The notes below the pieces were generated by a model. That model was given only the letters and a program-made list of their open reading frames with translations, was not told where the DNA came from and made no database searches. Shown one piece after another: positions 11,301 through 26,300 of a stretch of 64,000 nt of DNA. Each line of letters begins with the position of its first letter. Position 1 is the first letter of the stretch. Location of the stretch: positions 30,824,131 through 30,888,130 of the forward strand of contig NC_089315.1 in the NCBI RefSeq assembly GCF_036669915.1, read 5' to 3'. The position numbers were made by a program, and so were the translations under genes. This DNA comes from Pocillopora verrucosa (Eukaryota; Cnidaria; Anthozoa; Scleractinia; Pocilloporidae).

Positions 11301-14300
11301 GTTACTGTAGTTCAGCATGAAATCTAAGGAGACACCGCCAACCCCACTAGTTAGAGTCCGCCAAAAATTTTCCTGTAACTACGCTAAGAACTTTAACTAC
11401 GTCAACTGAATTAAACAATTTCTTCCGCATCAGCATTTAGGTAAATCACCTTGTTTAAAATAATCAGTACCTACTATATACCGAATAATAATTCAATGTT
11501 GTGGCACAAACGTTTTTAAAGGTACAAAATAAATTTTCTCGCCCATCAAGAAATTGAGAGTTCCTATTTTGGCATGGTGATCTTGGATTTGTAGCAAAAA
11601 AAAATGGATGACTTTTGCCAACGACGAGATTGGTGCCCTTTGTGATCTGGTCAAGCCCCTGTTCAGTGAATCACAGCTGCTTTCCTCTATCGTAGGTGTA
11701 CTGTGTTGCTGGCCGTGAGGCCATGGAAGCCGCCACTAAAGCTGTCGTCCAATCAGCGCACAGCAGGCCACGTCTTAGCAGCATGAGTAGCATGAAGAGC
11801 ATTGGAAACGTGTCAAGCTCAAGCGAACCAGACCTAGAGGGACTGGTGCCCGACGAAAAAGAACGAGCACTTTGTGTTCCGCCATTACCAATGTATGCTC
11901 TGCTTGCAGCTGATAAAGACACTAGTGGCAGTGGATCGGCTACAGCAGGTATTCATATTAGTTTGGCATGTCACGTAATATCGATTTTCTTCGAATGTCA
12001 AGCAGTCCTGTCACCGGAATTACATTTGATCGCATGAGTGATGATAATTTCATTTTATCAGTTTTAAGGGATTAGTTTACATACTTTTATCCAATATCAG
12101 CATTGGTACTTTTTGTTGATCTGTACTTTATGTTAACGGATGTTTACTGTTTAGACTTAGGACAACTCAAACTGAATAAATGGGTGAAATCAGAGAAGAT
12201 GAGAATGGAGTATACTTTAAGTTTGGAAATCAGCGGCCTGACAATTGTCCTATGCAATGGTCGGACATCACTGTTGCTTGTCTTGTAGTTCTAAGTATTT
12301 CCAGGAAAAGTTTTTTTCAAAATTTCATATTTACGAAATTAATCATAACTTGGTTCTGTAAGAGTTTGGCTTTCAACTACTGGCGTACCCATGGATTTGA
12401 ATGCTTTTATGTCGTAGTTTCGTAAAAATACAGTTCTCTCTGTTCCCCTAGCTGATTCAGTAGATGGAACACAAGGAACATCCGCTGATGAAACAGACTA
12501 CAGTGCCCTGTTTGAGTTATCGCGTTATGGCTCCAGTTTTGAATCCGACGATGAAGACAACAGATTCTTAGAGAAAAAGAGAGCCAAGAGCAGCCCAACT
12601 CATGTGGCACAGGCTGGTAGTCCGGTGCACTTCGGCTTGGCACAGGTCGGTAACTACTAGGTTTTCCGTCGCAGAGCAGTAGAGATTTCGCAGTAACGTA
12701 GGGAGATCCCAACAGCAGCGCGTGTAGAAGGTTGACAACATCGTCACGCCTTTCGATTGTCTCAACACCAGTTCGCGCGTCGAAAGTGGATTTGATTCCT
12801 CGCCTTTCCGTCTTGTTGCATGAATTGGTATTGTGTTTTTTAAATCCACCGAGTAAGGTTTGCATGATACATCGAGCCTTGTAAAACAGATTGTTTCAGT
12901 CAAATGAACATATATGGTAGCTTAAGTAGCCTCGTAAACCCCATGTTAATACTTTTTAATTAAAGAGAGAATGTATTTTTTAAATTACGTATGGCAGTAG
13001 AGAAGGTCCTCAATCAGGCGCCTTAAAGGAGTTGTAGTAAATATTAATTGGAAGCAATTTGTGACGTCTCCTTGGAGGATGAAAATGGTTTTACGTCTTC
13101 TCCGTCGATGATTTCCGGGAAAAACACCATAGAGTGTAAATGGTATACAACCCTTTACATTTCCACGGTCCAATGAGTCGTATATTTGATGTAGCATTTC
13201 TTAGCTCATGTTTCAGTGTACTTTGAATTCGTCTTTTCCAGGCTCAGTTGCTTTCCAATCAGCTAAGCAGGAAACCTCTTCCCGGCTTGACCAGCATTGA
13301 ACAACTGGAACTGTTGGCTCTGGCAGATACCTTTGCCTCAACCAAGCTCGACTTGGAGGAAAGTCCTGGTTCAATTGAAAGAGGAGTGAAGTTTGCGAAG
13401 AAAGAGGGTACCTCAAAATGTTTTATTGTCGAATTCTTGTTGAAATATAGCCACAACATTACTTTGTGAGCCGGTTTTAAACGACAACAATTCAAGTAAT
13501 TTCGAGGATCAGAGAGTATCATCTTAAACGCTTCCACACCCTCTGTATGCATATTCTCCATACTGTCCTGATTATACTCTCTAAGGCGCTGACAAGGAGT
13601 ATTTGGTTAACAATCAAGACCTTCTTTAGTTGGTGATCAAGTTCTTTACTCCTTTGACCTTAATGTGTGATTCGGGGAATATATTGTGAGGAGAAATTAG
13701 AAACTAGTCAGGGTCAAATAGCGTAAAACCACAGATAAAGGAGTGAGTTGACAAACAGAAAAGGGCTAAGAATAGTTCCAGGACGATTGAACAAGGATTG
13801 ACAGAGATTAGAAAAGACGGTCTTGAAATTGTAGTCTCAATTCTTTAAGGTCTACAAACCGTGTTGTAGCCTGTTACTAAAGTTTATTTTTCTTTGCAGA
13901 GGAAAGTTACAGCAGCGTAGGTGGTCTGATGGGAGGTCCCGGTGGAGGCGGAGGTGGATACGCTACAACAGGAAGCATTGGAGCAACAGCAGGGAGTGGC
14001 GGAGATGCTGTGGATGAGTGTGGGTTGCGCTTTTTACTTGCCATGAGACATCATACCTGCCTGATGAGGTCACTGCCTCCTAAACACAGGGCAGTGCTTG
14101 AGGAAAGGGTAAAGTTTATTGTTTATCTTACAGTCCAACTCGCTTATGGGACATGTTTTTCTCTGGCAGAAATGCACCTTCTCCGAGTGGATCATTTCCC
14201 AAATCAAAGAAGAATATCGACAGATACAAATGCAGTCACCCCACCCTTTTTGCAAATATTCCCGTTTCCTATGAACGCATTCACTTGGCCTCCTTATGCT

Positions 14301-17300
14301 GTGCCGACGTTTATCTTTCATCTTCATACAGTCAACACTCCTGTTTCATCTTTGTAGGCACTCACCTCTCTCATGCCGACAGCAATCTCTCTCCTCATAC
14401 TTGATTTCCCTATTTCTCTCGTCGTTGTTTCATCAGACTAATTTTAATTTAAGACTTTATTGTGTTACCCTCGAGTGGGGAGGGAAATTCTCAAGTTTCC
14501 TGGTGAGTGGGCTTGGGGTCAGGGTTAAGGCTGCGATTAATGTTCCTCTACGAACTACCTTCTTAAATACGTTTAATTGCTATGAATTGTCAAAGACTTC
14601 CTTTGTTAAGAGAGTATGTCAAGAGTGAAATTCTTGCAGGGCTTGTCATCATCATATTACGGGTGGGCGTTTCATTCTGAATCCGAGGAGGAATTGTTAG
14701 CCATGGTTCCTCCTGTGCTGAGAGGTGAGGCCACTTGGTCGGAACTGAGACGTTACGGCATTGGGTGGTGGGTGAGGAGCAATGATACGCTGAGAAGGCT
14801 GATAGAGAAGGTAACAAACTAATACACTATAGAGAAGGTTACAAATTAATCCAGCACCGTATGACTAAAGTGCTCCTTTGTGTACGCTTCAACATGAAAC
14901 TCTTTCGATGCGCAGTCCAACAAAAACCTGAGAAGGCTTGTAGAGAAGGTAACAAATAAATCCAGCTCTGTATAATGAAAGTTTTCCTTTGTGTACACCT
15001 CAACGTGAGACCCGTTTGGTGCGCAGTCCAACAAAAACCTGAGAGGGCTTGTAGAGAAGGTTGAAAGTAAACAACCACATTCCGAATGCGGCGTAGTTTA
15101 TGGCGTGGTTATTTAATGATTTCGCCACATTCCGAATGTTTATCATTAATGGGCCATTAAAAATCTTTTAAGTCGTCCTGGAACTCTCCACTCATATACT
15201 ACCAGAGCTTTTTGCGTTCCAGTTTTACATTTTTAAGACTGCTCACTTGAAATACTGAGATGTACTGCTATTGAAGGGTTGCTTATTTTGGGGTAAAGGG
15301 GGTGTTTGTAGTGTTTGACCAAAATGCAGTATTTAACCCTTAAATCTTTGATGTGGTTAACGATTTAGTTTGTGTAACCAATCTTTGCCCCTGCAGACTG
15401 CTAAAGCACAGTTTTCAAAGAACCAAGATCCCATTGACTGTGCTCTGTTTTACCTGGCCATGAAGAAAAAGAATGTAATCTGTGGGTTGTACAGGTTTGT
15501 TCTCGCTTATTGTTGAAATTTATGAGTAGTTTGTCCGTTTGTGTATCAGGTTTCGTGCAGGTTGTTTAAATTTCCGGTCATTTAAACACAATGTTTATTT
15601 CAAAACTACCTTTCTCAATTTCATCACAAAATACAGAACATGGAGATCTTTCCAGGCCTGACTGATTGATCTTAAGTTCATCCAATATTTCCCGTTAATC
15701 TCAAAGGTCATGACTTCGATTGCTTATCGGTAATTTAGATTTTAATTTTCTCCCACTTTCTCTACTAATGAACGTCTTTTTTGAACGTGGACTTTTTCCT
15801 TTTTTGATCAACATAGCTGAAGTTTTTTAAAACAAACTTGAACCCTTTCTTATACCTTTTTTTTAATTTTTCAGAACTGTAAGAGACACGAAGATGTCGC
15901 AGTTTTTTGCTCGGGATTTTACACAAGACAGATGGCGCAAGGCAGCCCTCAAGAATGCTTATTCTTTGTTAGGAAAGCAGAGATTTGATCACGCCGCGGC
16001 GTTCTTCCTTTTGGCTGGCTCTTTGTGGGATGCGATACAGGTACTTTGTAGAAATTCAGTCGTGTGGAGATGTAACTTTCATTCTCACTGAATAAATAAT
16101 CCCAGTTTTTCACGAAGGCTTTGTCAGAGACTCAGAAGAAAACGATTAGATGCGTCATTTACATCTTTTTCTTTATATCTTTTTGTTTTTCATTCGGTGA
16201 AGGAAAAGTGAATCTTTGAACAGACCACACAACACATCAACAATATCAGCGTGGATTAAGCAGTGTTACTAAAACAGGCGTTCCTTTCAAGCCGTTCTTG
16301 AGGCATTAAGCTATGTTTAAATTGCTTCTGCTCCCACTTTTCAGGTTTGCATCAGTCGATTGCACGACGTTCAACTAGCCATGGTCCTCGCTCGGCTGTA
16401 TGAGGAAGACGCTTCAGGGGGGGCCCTCTACACTCGCATCTTAAAGGAGTGTTTGCTAGGTCAAGGTGGTAGTGCGCATGAGCCAACTCAGGGTAAGCGA
16501 AATCTTTCATGGTGGTTAATTACCGTGGTGTGGATGAATTAAAAAAAAAAATAAAAAAAACCTAAATTTAGGCTTTTTCTTATGGAAGTGATAGCTACAA
16601 GGTTTCAAGTACTAACCTTGAAGGGGTCTTAAGCCCCCCGCCCCCCCCCCCCTCTTCTTTCTCTCGTCTGAAGCGATTGTTGGTTTACAGTATAACCTGA
16701 GATCGCTTGCTCTTTTTTTGTGAACATTTCAGACCCATTCCTCAGAAGCATCGCTTACTGGATCTTGAAAGACTACAACCAAGCATTGGAAACATTGATA
16801 TTTGAACCAACAGGACACAAGTCCCAGGAGAAAAAATGCAATTCTTTAGCCGCCAGCGGTAATCCTGATGTCTTCAATTTTTATCTCTACCTGCGCAAAC
16901 ATCCCCTGATTAAAAGAAGACGATTCATGTATGAACACGACAACAAGATCAAAATGAAATCAGGTGTGAGAAACCTTTATCTCAGACAGGGAAGCATCCG
17001 CAAAGAGGAAATACTTGACGAACCTTTGACGCCCATGGAGAGGCAACTGTTTTTCAAGACTGCTCACGCGCATTTGAATTCTGGATGTCCCGCTTTAGCG
17101 CTGCAGGTATTGATGGAGCTTCCAGCTACTGACATATCTGCGGGAGATGCCAGCACTGTTGCGGAAGGTGATTCCCCCCTGGAGGACACTAGCAACATGG
17201 CAGACGATGTGACAGGTGATATGATCAGCACAGGAACACTCAGCGATTTTTCCTTCGGTGGCGCTGATACAGCCGTGAATGGGAGAGCTGATGACTTCGA

Positions 17301-20300
17301 TTGGAGTAAGCCAGTCTCGTCCAAGCTTGGTGGCGATTCAGCGGCTGATTTTGACTGGAGTCAGCCTTTAGCGCCTGATCTAGGAGGTGGAAGTGTCGAC
17401 GATTTTGATTGGTCAAAACCTGTGTCGTCTAAATTGAGTGGTGACGGTCTTGACGACCTTTCAAATGGATTTGATTGGAGTCAACCTGTGTCCGAGAAGC
17501 TGAGTGGACTGGGGCTAGATGGTGTAAACGGCTTAGAATCCAACCAATCATCTTACCCCAACAATAGTTACGAAACTAATGAAGACTCTGAGTATAACAA
17601 AGACAACACCGCAAGTGATTCTAAGGTACATAATGATGAACTTCCCTCCAAGCCTAAGGAGACGCGACATTTGGACGTAGTTGCACAACAGATGAAGTTT
17701 TCTGCAATTATTAAACTCTTAATCAACGAACTACACGGTTTGCCATCAAGTTGCGAGATTGCTGATGAAGATTTGCGACCGTTTTTCATCAAGTGGTTAG
17801 AAAAAGAGCTCGGAGTGCTACATAAAATGTCTGACTATGGTATTGTTGCAGAGGAAAGTGAAGATGAGGAGGAAGACACTGTTGAAATTAACATTCAATC
17901 AGGTATGAAACGCTTTTATTTTCTGCGATAGAGTTGTGTTGTCTCCTTTACCTTTACGTATTATACAGAGGATGGACGGTGGTCGGATCGTGAATTGATA
18001 TCTAGTAGACAGGTTTGAACAGGAAACGAGTTTGGATCTACCGTCCTGTATGAAGAAGAAAAAAGTCAACTTGTGACTAATTATGGCATGGTGTGCTATT
18101 TGATAACTGTGTTGATAACAAATTGGTATAATTTGAAATAAGACAGTCTTTAAGATCAGATTATCCATGTGTATTGTTATATTACATGAGTACAAAATGT
18201 TTACTATGTGTGTACCTTGTACTGTATTGAACGACGATGGTGTGCCTGAAAGATTCTTCTTGTCACAGTTGCGTGCCTATTTGTAGGGAGTTTGATGCAT
18301 GCAAAGGAAGAGTTCAAGATACCAAACTACTTCTTATCCTACTAATCATCAGTGATATTTTGTCTGAACAGCAGATGAATCGCAAGAGGGAAGTGCGGTA
18401 GATAAAAATTACATTGCGTTAAAAATCGATCGCTCAGCCAAGCATATTCAGTGGCTGAAAAAGAACCAGAAGCTTCTCACAATTTTACTGAATTATTGTT
18501 CGCTTCACGGAGCTAGCGGCGGAGATCTAGCAGGTAACATATTTTCATAATGTTGAACTTAAACGTTTGGCAATAGACCCCTGTAAAAAGCAGGGAGACG
18601 CTAAGCGTTTTGATTTTGGGCAGACTTATCTAGAATCAAAGAAGCTGCTCATTTCGTTTTAATGGCTTCAACTGTAAAGTATGATCAAGAAAACTAAATA
18701 TTTTATCAGCTTTAGTCCAATAAGGCTGAAATTAGACCTAAGTTGTGGTGGCACAAAAAAACACCAGGTTACTGAAGCGTTAACGCAGTTTATCGCATTG
18801 GTGGTAAAGCTCCAAACTGTGTTTTGTTGACGAAAGATGAGCACAATTCAATCAGACATTATTGCCAAATTTAATGGAATGGGAGGTGTTCAAAGATGTG
18901 TGTTGTTCTTTTCTATGTAGCAATGAATATGGAACTTCTACTTCTCCTTCATGAGGTGGAGCAGATGCATTCCTTGGTATCTCCCCTGCGCGTACCATCA
19001 GCAGGACCTTCTGTTCCACCTCTCATCCTGGCCTCAGTATCTGCTTCCTCGTTTCTGGCCAGCCCTCTAGGATTCTTACAATCTCTCACGCAGGATATTC
19101 TTCGATTTGTGTTCAGGTGATATTGATTTGTGTTCATAATTCCTTTTGTTTCACTTCAAGTCACGGCCTGTCATTTCATGTCACTTCACGCCATTTCATG
19201 TCTCATTGTGCTTCCGGTAATATCATGTCATCTCGTGCCCCTTCATACGTACGTTGACGAACTTATCTAAGGAATATTATGCTGAAACAATCTGTTATTT
19301 CATCCTCAACACTTTGTTTTGCACAGTTTGCCTGGTCCACCATCCCCCAGCCATCCGATTCGCTTGGCAAATGTGCTGCATAACCTAACAGGAACCTTGT
19401 CAGACTGCATCTATCAAAGTTTAACCGGCATGACTCAGGAAGAGAATTCTTCGAGTGGGTCAAAGCCTGCCACAGGTACTGGTTGTGATATACTTACGAT
19501 ATCTTAGAAACACCTCATCATTTCCTAAATACTTTAATGGTGGTTCTTTGCAGAGAAAAGCAGCTCATCTGATGCAAACAAACCAGCAGCGCTTTCCGGT
19601 GCTCCTTCCAAGTGGCCAGGCGTTCGCTTGCTCCTCTCGCTGCTGGCCACTGAACAGAAAGATAACAGCACCAAGCTGCGGATTCTGTTGGCAGAGTCGT
19701 GTGTTGCCGTATACTTGAGTCTGCTTGCTCTTGCATGGTCCAATTCTCAACCCAATCAACTCTATCGATTGGTTGTAAATTCACTCAAGTCGGGCATGTG
19801 GGGTTTAGTGTTCGGTGGAGGCCTGAGGACCGCTGTTCAACAATCTGCTGGTGGGTTTCAAACTTATATGTGGCGAAAACAGAAGAACTTGTTGCATGCA
19901 ATCGTGTTACATTTAGATGCGCGATCACGAATGAATGGGCTGTTTGCGGTAACGTGATATGTGCAGCAGTCTGATTTCAAATTCCAGTCGATGAGCGCGT
20001 GCTTTTTAGTGCAAATACTTTATTCTCTCCTCTTGAAGGTGTAAATGAGCCAGGGGCTCACATAGATTTTCACGGGCAGAGTTAGTTTCGATGAACAAGC
20101 GGGCAATCAAGAGTGGAGTCCGGCTTGTTAAGCTAGTTTGACCAGAAGACAGATCATCACCTTAACGGACGAAATGTAAAGAAGGGAAAGTATGCGAGCA
20201 CCCTAATGCATTCAAAGCTTACAAAAATGGTTAAGAAAGCACGGTTTATTTTCCCCTTATTTTTTTGCTCGTGTTAACCCAGTCACGGTTTCGATCGTTC

Positions 20301-23300
20301 ATCACATTCGGTTTACGTAAAGGAGGAAATCCATATTAGGTAATTTTATCTTGTAAGGCGTAGGGACTGATGTCAAAAAGAAGCAAAGAACTTCAGCGGC
20401 TGTCAATCCTAATGGACGAGGAAGAGGTGACAAGTATTGGCAAGGTGCTCGGCAAAGATGGAACTTCAAGCTGCTAGGCCAGAGTCTGACAGAAACCATG
20501 TCTCAGTGGCTGTCAACTGATGTGAAACCTGTTTACGTTGAGCAGTTCATTCCACCAAGAAGTACTCTTATGGAGTACTTTATCAGCAAGGTACGGTGCG
20601 CGCCATGATTTTTTGCTACATCGTTAAGTTTGAATTGGTCTGTTCAGTGAACCAAGAATAAGTAATTTGCAAATAATTGTTTAACCTGTTTCCATGTATT
20701 GTATTTCGTTATTAATAATTTTGTGTACCAAGAGGAGTACTAGCAGTGCTTCATGATTGTGTGAGTGCTCTACATTTGTACTGAAAGTAATTGTTTGGTT
20801 CATCAATCATCGATTATTGAGTATTGACTATTTATCTTTAGTAACTGTAAGTGCTTTTGCGTATTGTCTTTGAAGTTTCGTGATCATTGTCAGTATCTGC
20901 GCACTGCGCATCTACCCTTCGCGAAACCCAACAGAAACCTCAGCTTGTTATCAGTTGACTGTTGTTGGGTTAATTAGGGGAGGGGTAGGTGCGCAGTTGC
21001 TTAGATGACATTGTTTTGAAGTTTTCTATTAACAAAGTCGTTAGTTGTTTGAAAGTTCAGGGATAAAATTCCTCAAGAGCCATTCGAATTCACAAAGTAA
21101 CTTGACATGCATTATTCAATTAGCCTTGTGGTATACTTTTGTTAATATTTCAGCCCCCACTTATTGGAGAGAAAGGTGTGAAACATTACGATTCTGAAGA
21201 TGATGCAAGCGACTCGGAAGATGATGACTTGTTTGAAAGTGACGCTGAAAGTGATCTTGAGTATTTCTCAACCAAACGAAGGAAGAAAACTGAAGCACGT
21301 GATCACCTAGATCCTGAATCTTATGGCTGGTGTCTCATGAATTACACCATTGGCAAACTGGTGCTCACTAATTTACAATCTTTTCTGCCAGATGTGGGAT
21401 TTGAACTAACCGGTAAGATTCAGACTATGTTCTGAAATTCGCTGTAGAATGTTAACACTTTAGTTGTATTAGTTTATTTTTGCTCTATGGTGGTCACCGA
21501 CATATTTCAAGCTTTGTTTTCGGCTTCTTTCCTCAGATTTACCCTCTTTATCACCTCAGTTACATGCGGCTCTGAAGACGGTGGAGCGCTGGACCCAAAC
21601 TTTCCTCGACAAACTCGAGACTTTCCAGGGACCTCCCCCTGACTTCATCTCACAGTTCCCTGTAAGCCAAGATGGATTTCCAAGAGGTGGACGAGCTTTA
21701 ATGAGATACAAGGCTCTGATGGATCCACAAAATACTCCTTTTAGGTAAAACCAATATCAGTGATGTCGTGGCTTCCGTGCCACACCTCTCTAGCCTGTAG
21801 CTGTATAAGCAAACATGGCTCTAACTGTATTAATAAAGAATATTGAATCAGGGGCGGTCTCAAAGGAACGACCCAATGACCCCTCAGACAAATAAACGGA
21901 CGACTGAGTAAACCGACCAACTGACCGAACCATGGACCGCCCAAACGAACGAACAAACGAAACAATACCGATCAAACAAACGAAGACCGACAAACATCCT
22001 GCCACTTTTGTAACTGGATATATTTCTCTCCTGTAGATCCACTCGTAACTCTGCAGAGCCTGTTAAACGGTTATGGCGAACTTTGGTACATCAAGAAGCT
22101 ATACAGGAGATCTTCATACAGAATATCTTCAAGAATGACATGACGACGATGGAAGAGGTATACTCCTCGAACCTTTTTTCTCAAGTTATAAGAAGACGGT
22201 TCATCCCTTCTGTGCGTCTGTTTAAAAATGTCGAGAAAATGTTTGGACTCATAATATCCAAACTGAGATTTTTCTGTTCTGGACAAAATTGTCTCGACCC
22301 AGTGGAAAGTTTGTAAGCTTTATTGCTAAATAGGACTTGAACAAAGTTGAAGTTCAAGCCAGTACTGCGGTTACTTTTCCTTTTTCTTTATAAATCATAT
22401 TTTCGCTGTTGTCTTCTATGTACTAGTTTGATCACGTGGATGTTGTATCAGACGCAAAGCCTGTGAAAGTTTTATATAAAGACCCAGAGGGTATCAACAC
22501 GTTTTGCATCAACAAGGTATCACTGTGCTTTATAGTTTTGGGATCCTCTTTTACATCATGGAGGTTCAATTGCCATATGACCGCTCTTAGGAAGGCAACC
22601 GAACTAATGTTGCACGTGCGATTAGCATGTTCACGTTCAGACATTAACTTATTTATAAGCTCGCTACCGAGTGGTATAATTATCGCGTGTGTGTGTGGTA
22701 GTGTTTTCTTCAAAGATGTTTAGGTGTATATTCATGCTCGAACAGCATAAGATCACTTCGTCTGATGCTTTATTCACGCTATGGACAAATTTATTTACTG
22801 TCTACTTTGTCTACAATATACATACATATATATATATAGCCATCTACTATGTTAATACAGCTACCTACGTTGTCTGTGGTAGATACAGTCTCATCTATCA
22901 GCTTAGATACAGCCTCAGTAACCTAAGACGTCGGCCTTAAATGTAATCTTTTAACTTTGTGTTGTAGGCAAATCCAAACTGCATCGCTGTAGGGAGTCTC
23001 AAGGACGTAGAAGAAGTGGATATTTCTCGCGTGTTAAGTCCTGAACCTCTGCTGTGGGCTGAAGATGAAGTTGAACGCGAACAGAGTGACGCTCAGCGAA
23101 GAAGGTATTTTCTTTAAACTAGGCAGTCTTGTTAAGTTTTTGAAAGGTTATGTAGCAGTATTGATTTAATGCTGATTGCAAGGAGGTGTTGTAAACGCCT
23201 TCGAGTGAAGTTGGAAATCTCAGCTAACGTATTTACATAAAGATGTTGTAGCTCAATATCGCTTGTGACTGTGTCGGATGGGTGTGGTGGAAAAGCAGTC

Positions 23301-26300
23301 ATTTCTTAACTGGATCTGAAGGCTTTCTTCAGTTCATTGTTGCCTTAAAAAGCTGCAAGTTATTAATTCCAGATGTTTCAATAATGTTCTTTGCGTTGTT
23401 TAAGTACATTAATGCTAACCCAAGCACGCACATTCTTATGCGGTCACTGTAGTGAAAGCTCAGACAATGATACTCCAATATACCCCTTTGCTTGCTACTT
23501 ACTGCAATTCTTACGAATTTTTTCTCGAACATATTGTACAGTTAAGCCCGTTTTCACATATTATTACAGTACCTCCTGACCGTTGGAATCTTTTTAATCG
23601 TTTACTTCATTTTTTTCCATTGTTTCATTTAGTGATGAGTCCGATTTTAATCAAACTGGAAATATCAGCCCTCAGAAGAGTACACCAGGTGGACAGTCTC
23701 TTCACTCAGGCACAGTGGTTAGTGCTGTCTCTTTCATCGATCCTGCTGAGTGTTCTGTCAGAGATTTTGCTCCGCTGTTGATACAAGTTACGAATAGCGA
23801 GAAGAGAGGACGACGTATTTAAAAAACAATAGAAGTGTAACAATGTTGTTCCAACATGTAGTAGAATAACATAACCTGTTTGCTACTTTAAATCGGTGGG
23901 GAGGAGAAGTGATGTTCCAAGCGGCTGGGACTCCTAACGTTAAAATGCCTCGAAGTTCAGGAAAAATGCAATCAGAGAGAAAGTTTTAATTTTGTGTCAA
24001 GAATCGCTGAAAACTATATACGTTTTTCTCATTTTTGCAGCTATTCAGGAGAACTGTGCATGGTGTCAAACGGATGGATTCTCACCCTCATCTCCCTTAC
24101 TGTGAGTTTAAACAGAAGCTGCCATCATTTTCTATTACTGTCTTAGAATTTGAACCTGACATGTGTTTGATCTTTTTTCGTCGCATAGACATCTCCGGCT
24201 CTCAAGACGGAAGCATTCGTATGTGGGAGTTTGGTCATGCGCAGGAGATCACATCCCATCGTACATCTGGTTCGTATCAAAGAGTGACGAGAGCACGGTT
24301 CAGTCCGCATGGAAACAAGGTATATTCAGGATCTGTTTCGTAATTCTCCCTTCGAGCTGCAACACATTTCCTGGTAGACAAGTTGAGAGAATTTCCTGTT
24401 ATATTAAATGAACACCTTGCCGGCAAAATTATCTCATCTCATCACCAATTCACTTTGAGGAATTTTGGAAGTTGAAGGTTTTGATGGTCTGGCTTTTGGC
24501 CGCTTTTTGTTATAGTTTGCTTATTTCATGGGCTAGGCTGGATAAATACCAATATTTTACCTCGCGGAATGTTGAATATTTTGATCATTACTGCAGGTAA
24601 TGATTACCTGCAGTTTTTTCAGGCTTTATAATTTTACGTGAGAGGTTCACCATTTGAATGATACACTCAGTGATAAACATCCATGAAAATTTTAAAAGAA
24701 AATTGACTTACCATCTTTGATGAGACATTGAAAACTTTCATGAAATCTTTCACGGTCGTCCCACTTACAGACTTTTTGTTACCACTCTGTTGTCTGCATG
24801 TTTTGCAGGTCGGAATTTCAGATGCCAGTGGTCAGTTGCTTTTATGGCAAGTTAGTAGTACATCCACATCTGCTGATCCTTTTCTGGTAAGACTTTTATG
24901 TTAACAGCTCTACCTGCTGCTCTAAATGCGACCCAAAAAACATGAACATTAACCGTCGATAGCTAATCTCAATTTTCTCGAATTATTCCAGACTCTAAAG
25001 TGTCACAATAAACAGACCAATGACTTTGCGTTTGTTGGCTCCTCGAGCTTTATAGCAACGGCAGGACACTCCTCGGATGGAAGGTAAGCTTCACAATTAC
25101 GTTGGTTTTGGCAGTTTTGTTGTTACTATTGAAGCTTCGTATAAACACGTTTCAGTTCGCTGTACCCTGGCATCGATTAGGTTTTCTAGAATTTCCTTTC
25201 CAGCTTACAGATTGCTTTAGCTTATTTACGGAATTGTTTTTCTTCCTCTCAGCAATGTTTGCCTTTGGGATACTTTAGTCCCTCAGCACAGTTCACTTGT
25301 TCATGGTAAGACTCATTTAATATTAATTTTTTGAGAATAAGTATCTTTTTTCGCATTTGTGAGCAGTACAAGATCAATACACGATCAGTAATTTGGTAAA
25401 AAAAACAAACAAACAAAACAGAAACCCAAAAAAAAAAAAAATATTGCCGCGAACGTCACAGCCAATCAGAACCTGCTGGTCACTCCAAGTGTGACTAGCC
25501 TGGTTACAAGTGTTTTCGTGCGCACGCGTGACGAGACCAAACAGCATTTCCGATGGAGACTGGGATGCTTACATGTAAATTAACACCACAGTTGCAGTTT
25601 TTGATTAATCGGAGCGTTTGATAAAGTTTTCCTCTTTTAATCCTTGTTCGACAGCATTCATTTGTCATGAAAATGGAGCGCCCTGTCTTGCCCACGTTCC
25701 TGGTCAGCAACTACTCATTTCAGGAGGACGTAAAGGAAATATTTGTATCCTTAAGTAACTCGCGAAAAAAGTTAAAGCTACTAGGGATGGCGAAGTTGGC
25801 TTTGTATCGTTTGGAAGAGGTGACTGTGACTTAAAAGTTCAACTGTTGACTTCCTTTCATCGCCGGCTCAGCCTTCTCCATAGAGATGGGTTGGGTGAGA
25901 GCGAGATCATCACTTCAGTGAACTTCTACAGAGAAGCTGTCAGATCAGGCAATCTGAGCCGTGATTCACTCAGACTTAAACTGAGCAAATGGTGGTGTTT
26001 CGTAGAAAAGGAATGTTATATTTAAAATTTAATGGTTCAGTAGTTTTTTCCTCTACCGCTATACTTTGTTCCTGCTTTTTGTCCATATCCTCTCTGTGTT
26101 TTCCTCATGAATGTCTTATGAAAGGTTTCGAAAACTAAAATGAGCGTCCTTAACAGTTGTAAGGTATATTTGATCTACGACAACGTCAACTGCGACACAC
26201 ATTTTTAGCTCATGATGCGCCAGTGAAGAGCATAGTTGTGGATGAAAATGAAGAATTCTTCATTTCAGGCTCTGAAGATGGCGATATTAAGGTATCCGTA

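Noticed and set aside
12407-12903. Open frames of 110-150 codons on the minus strand
   Set aside because: They overlap DMXL exon 12 and intron 12 in antisense and show no recognisable domain.
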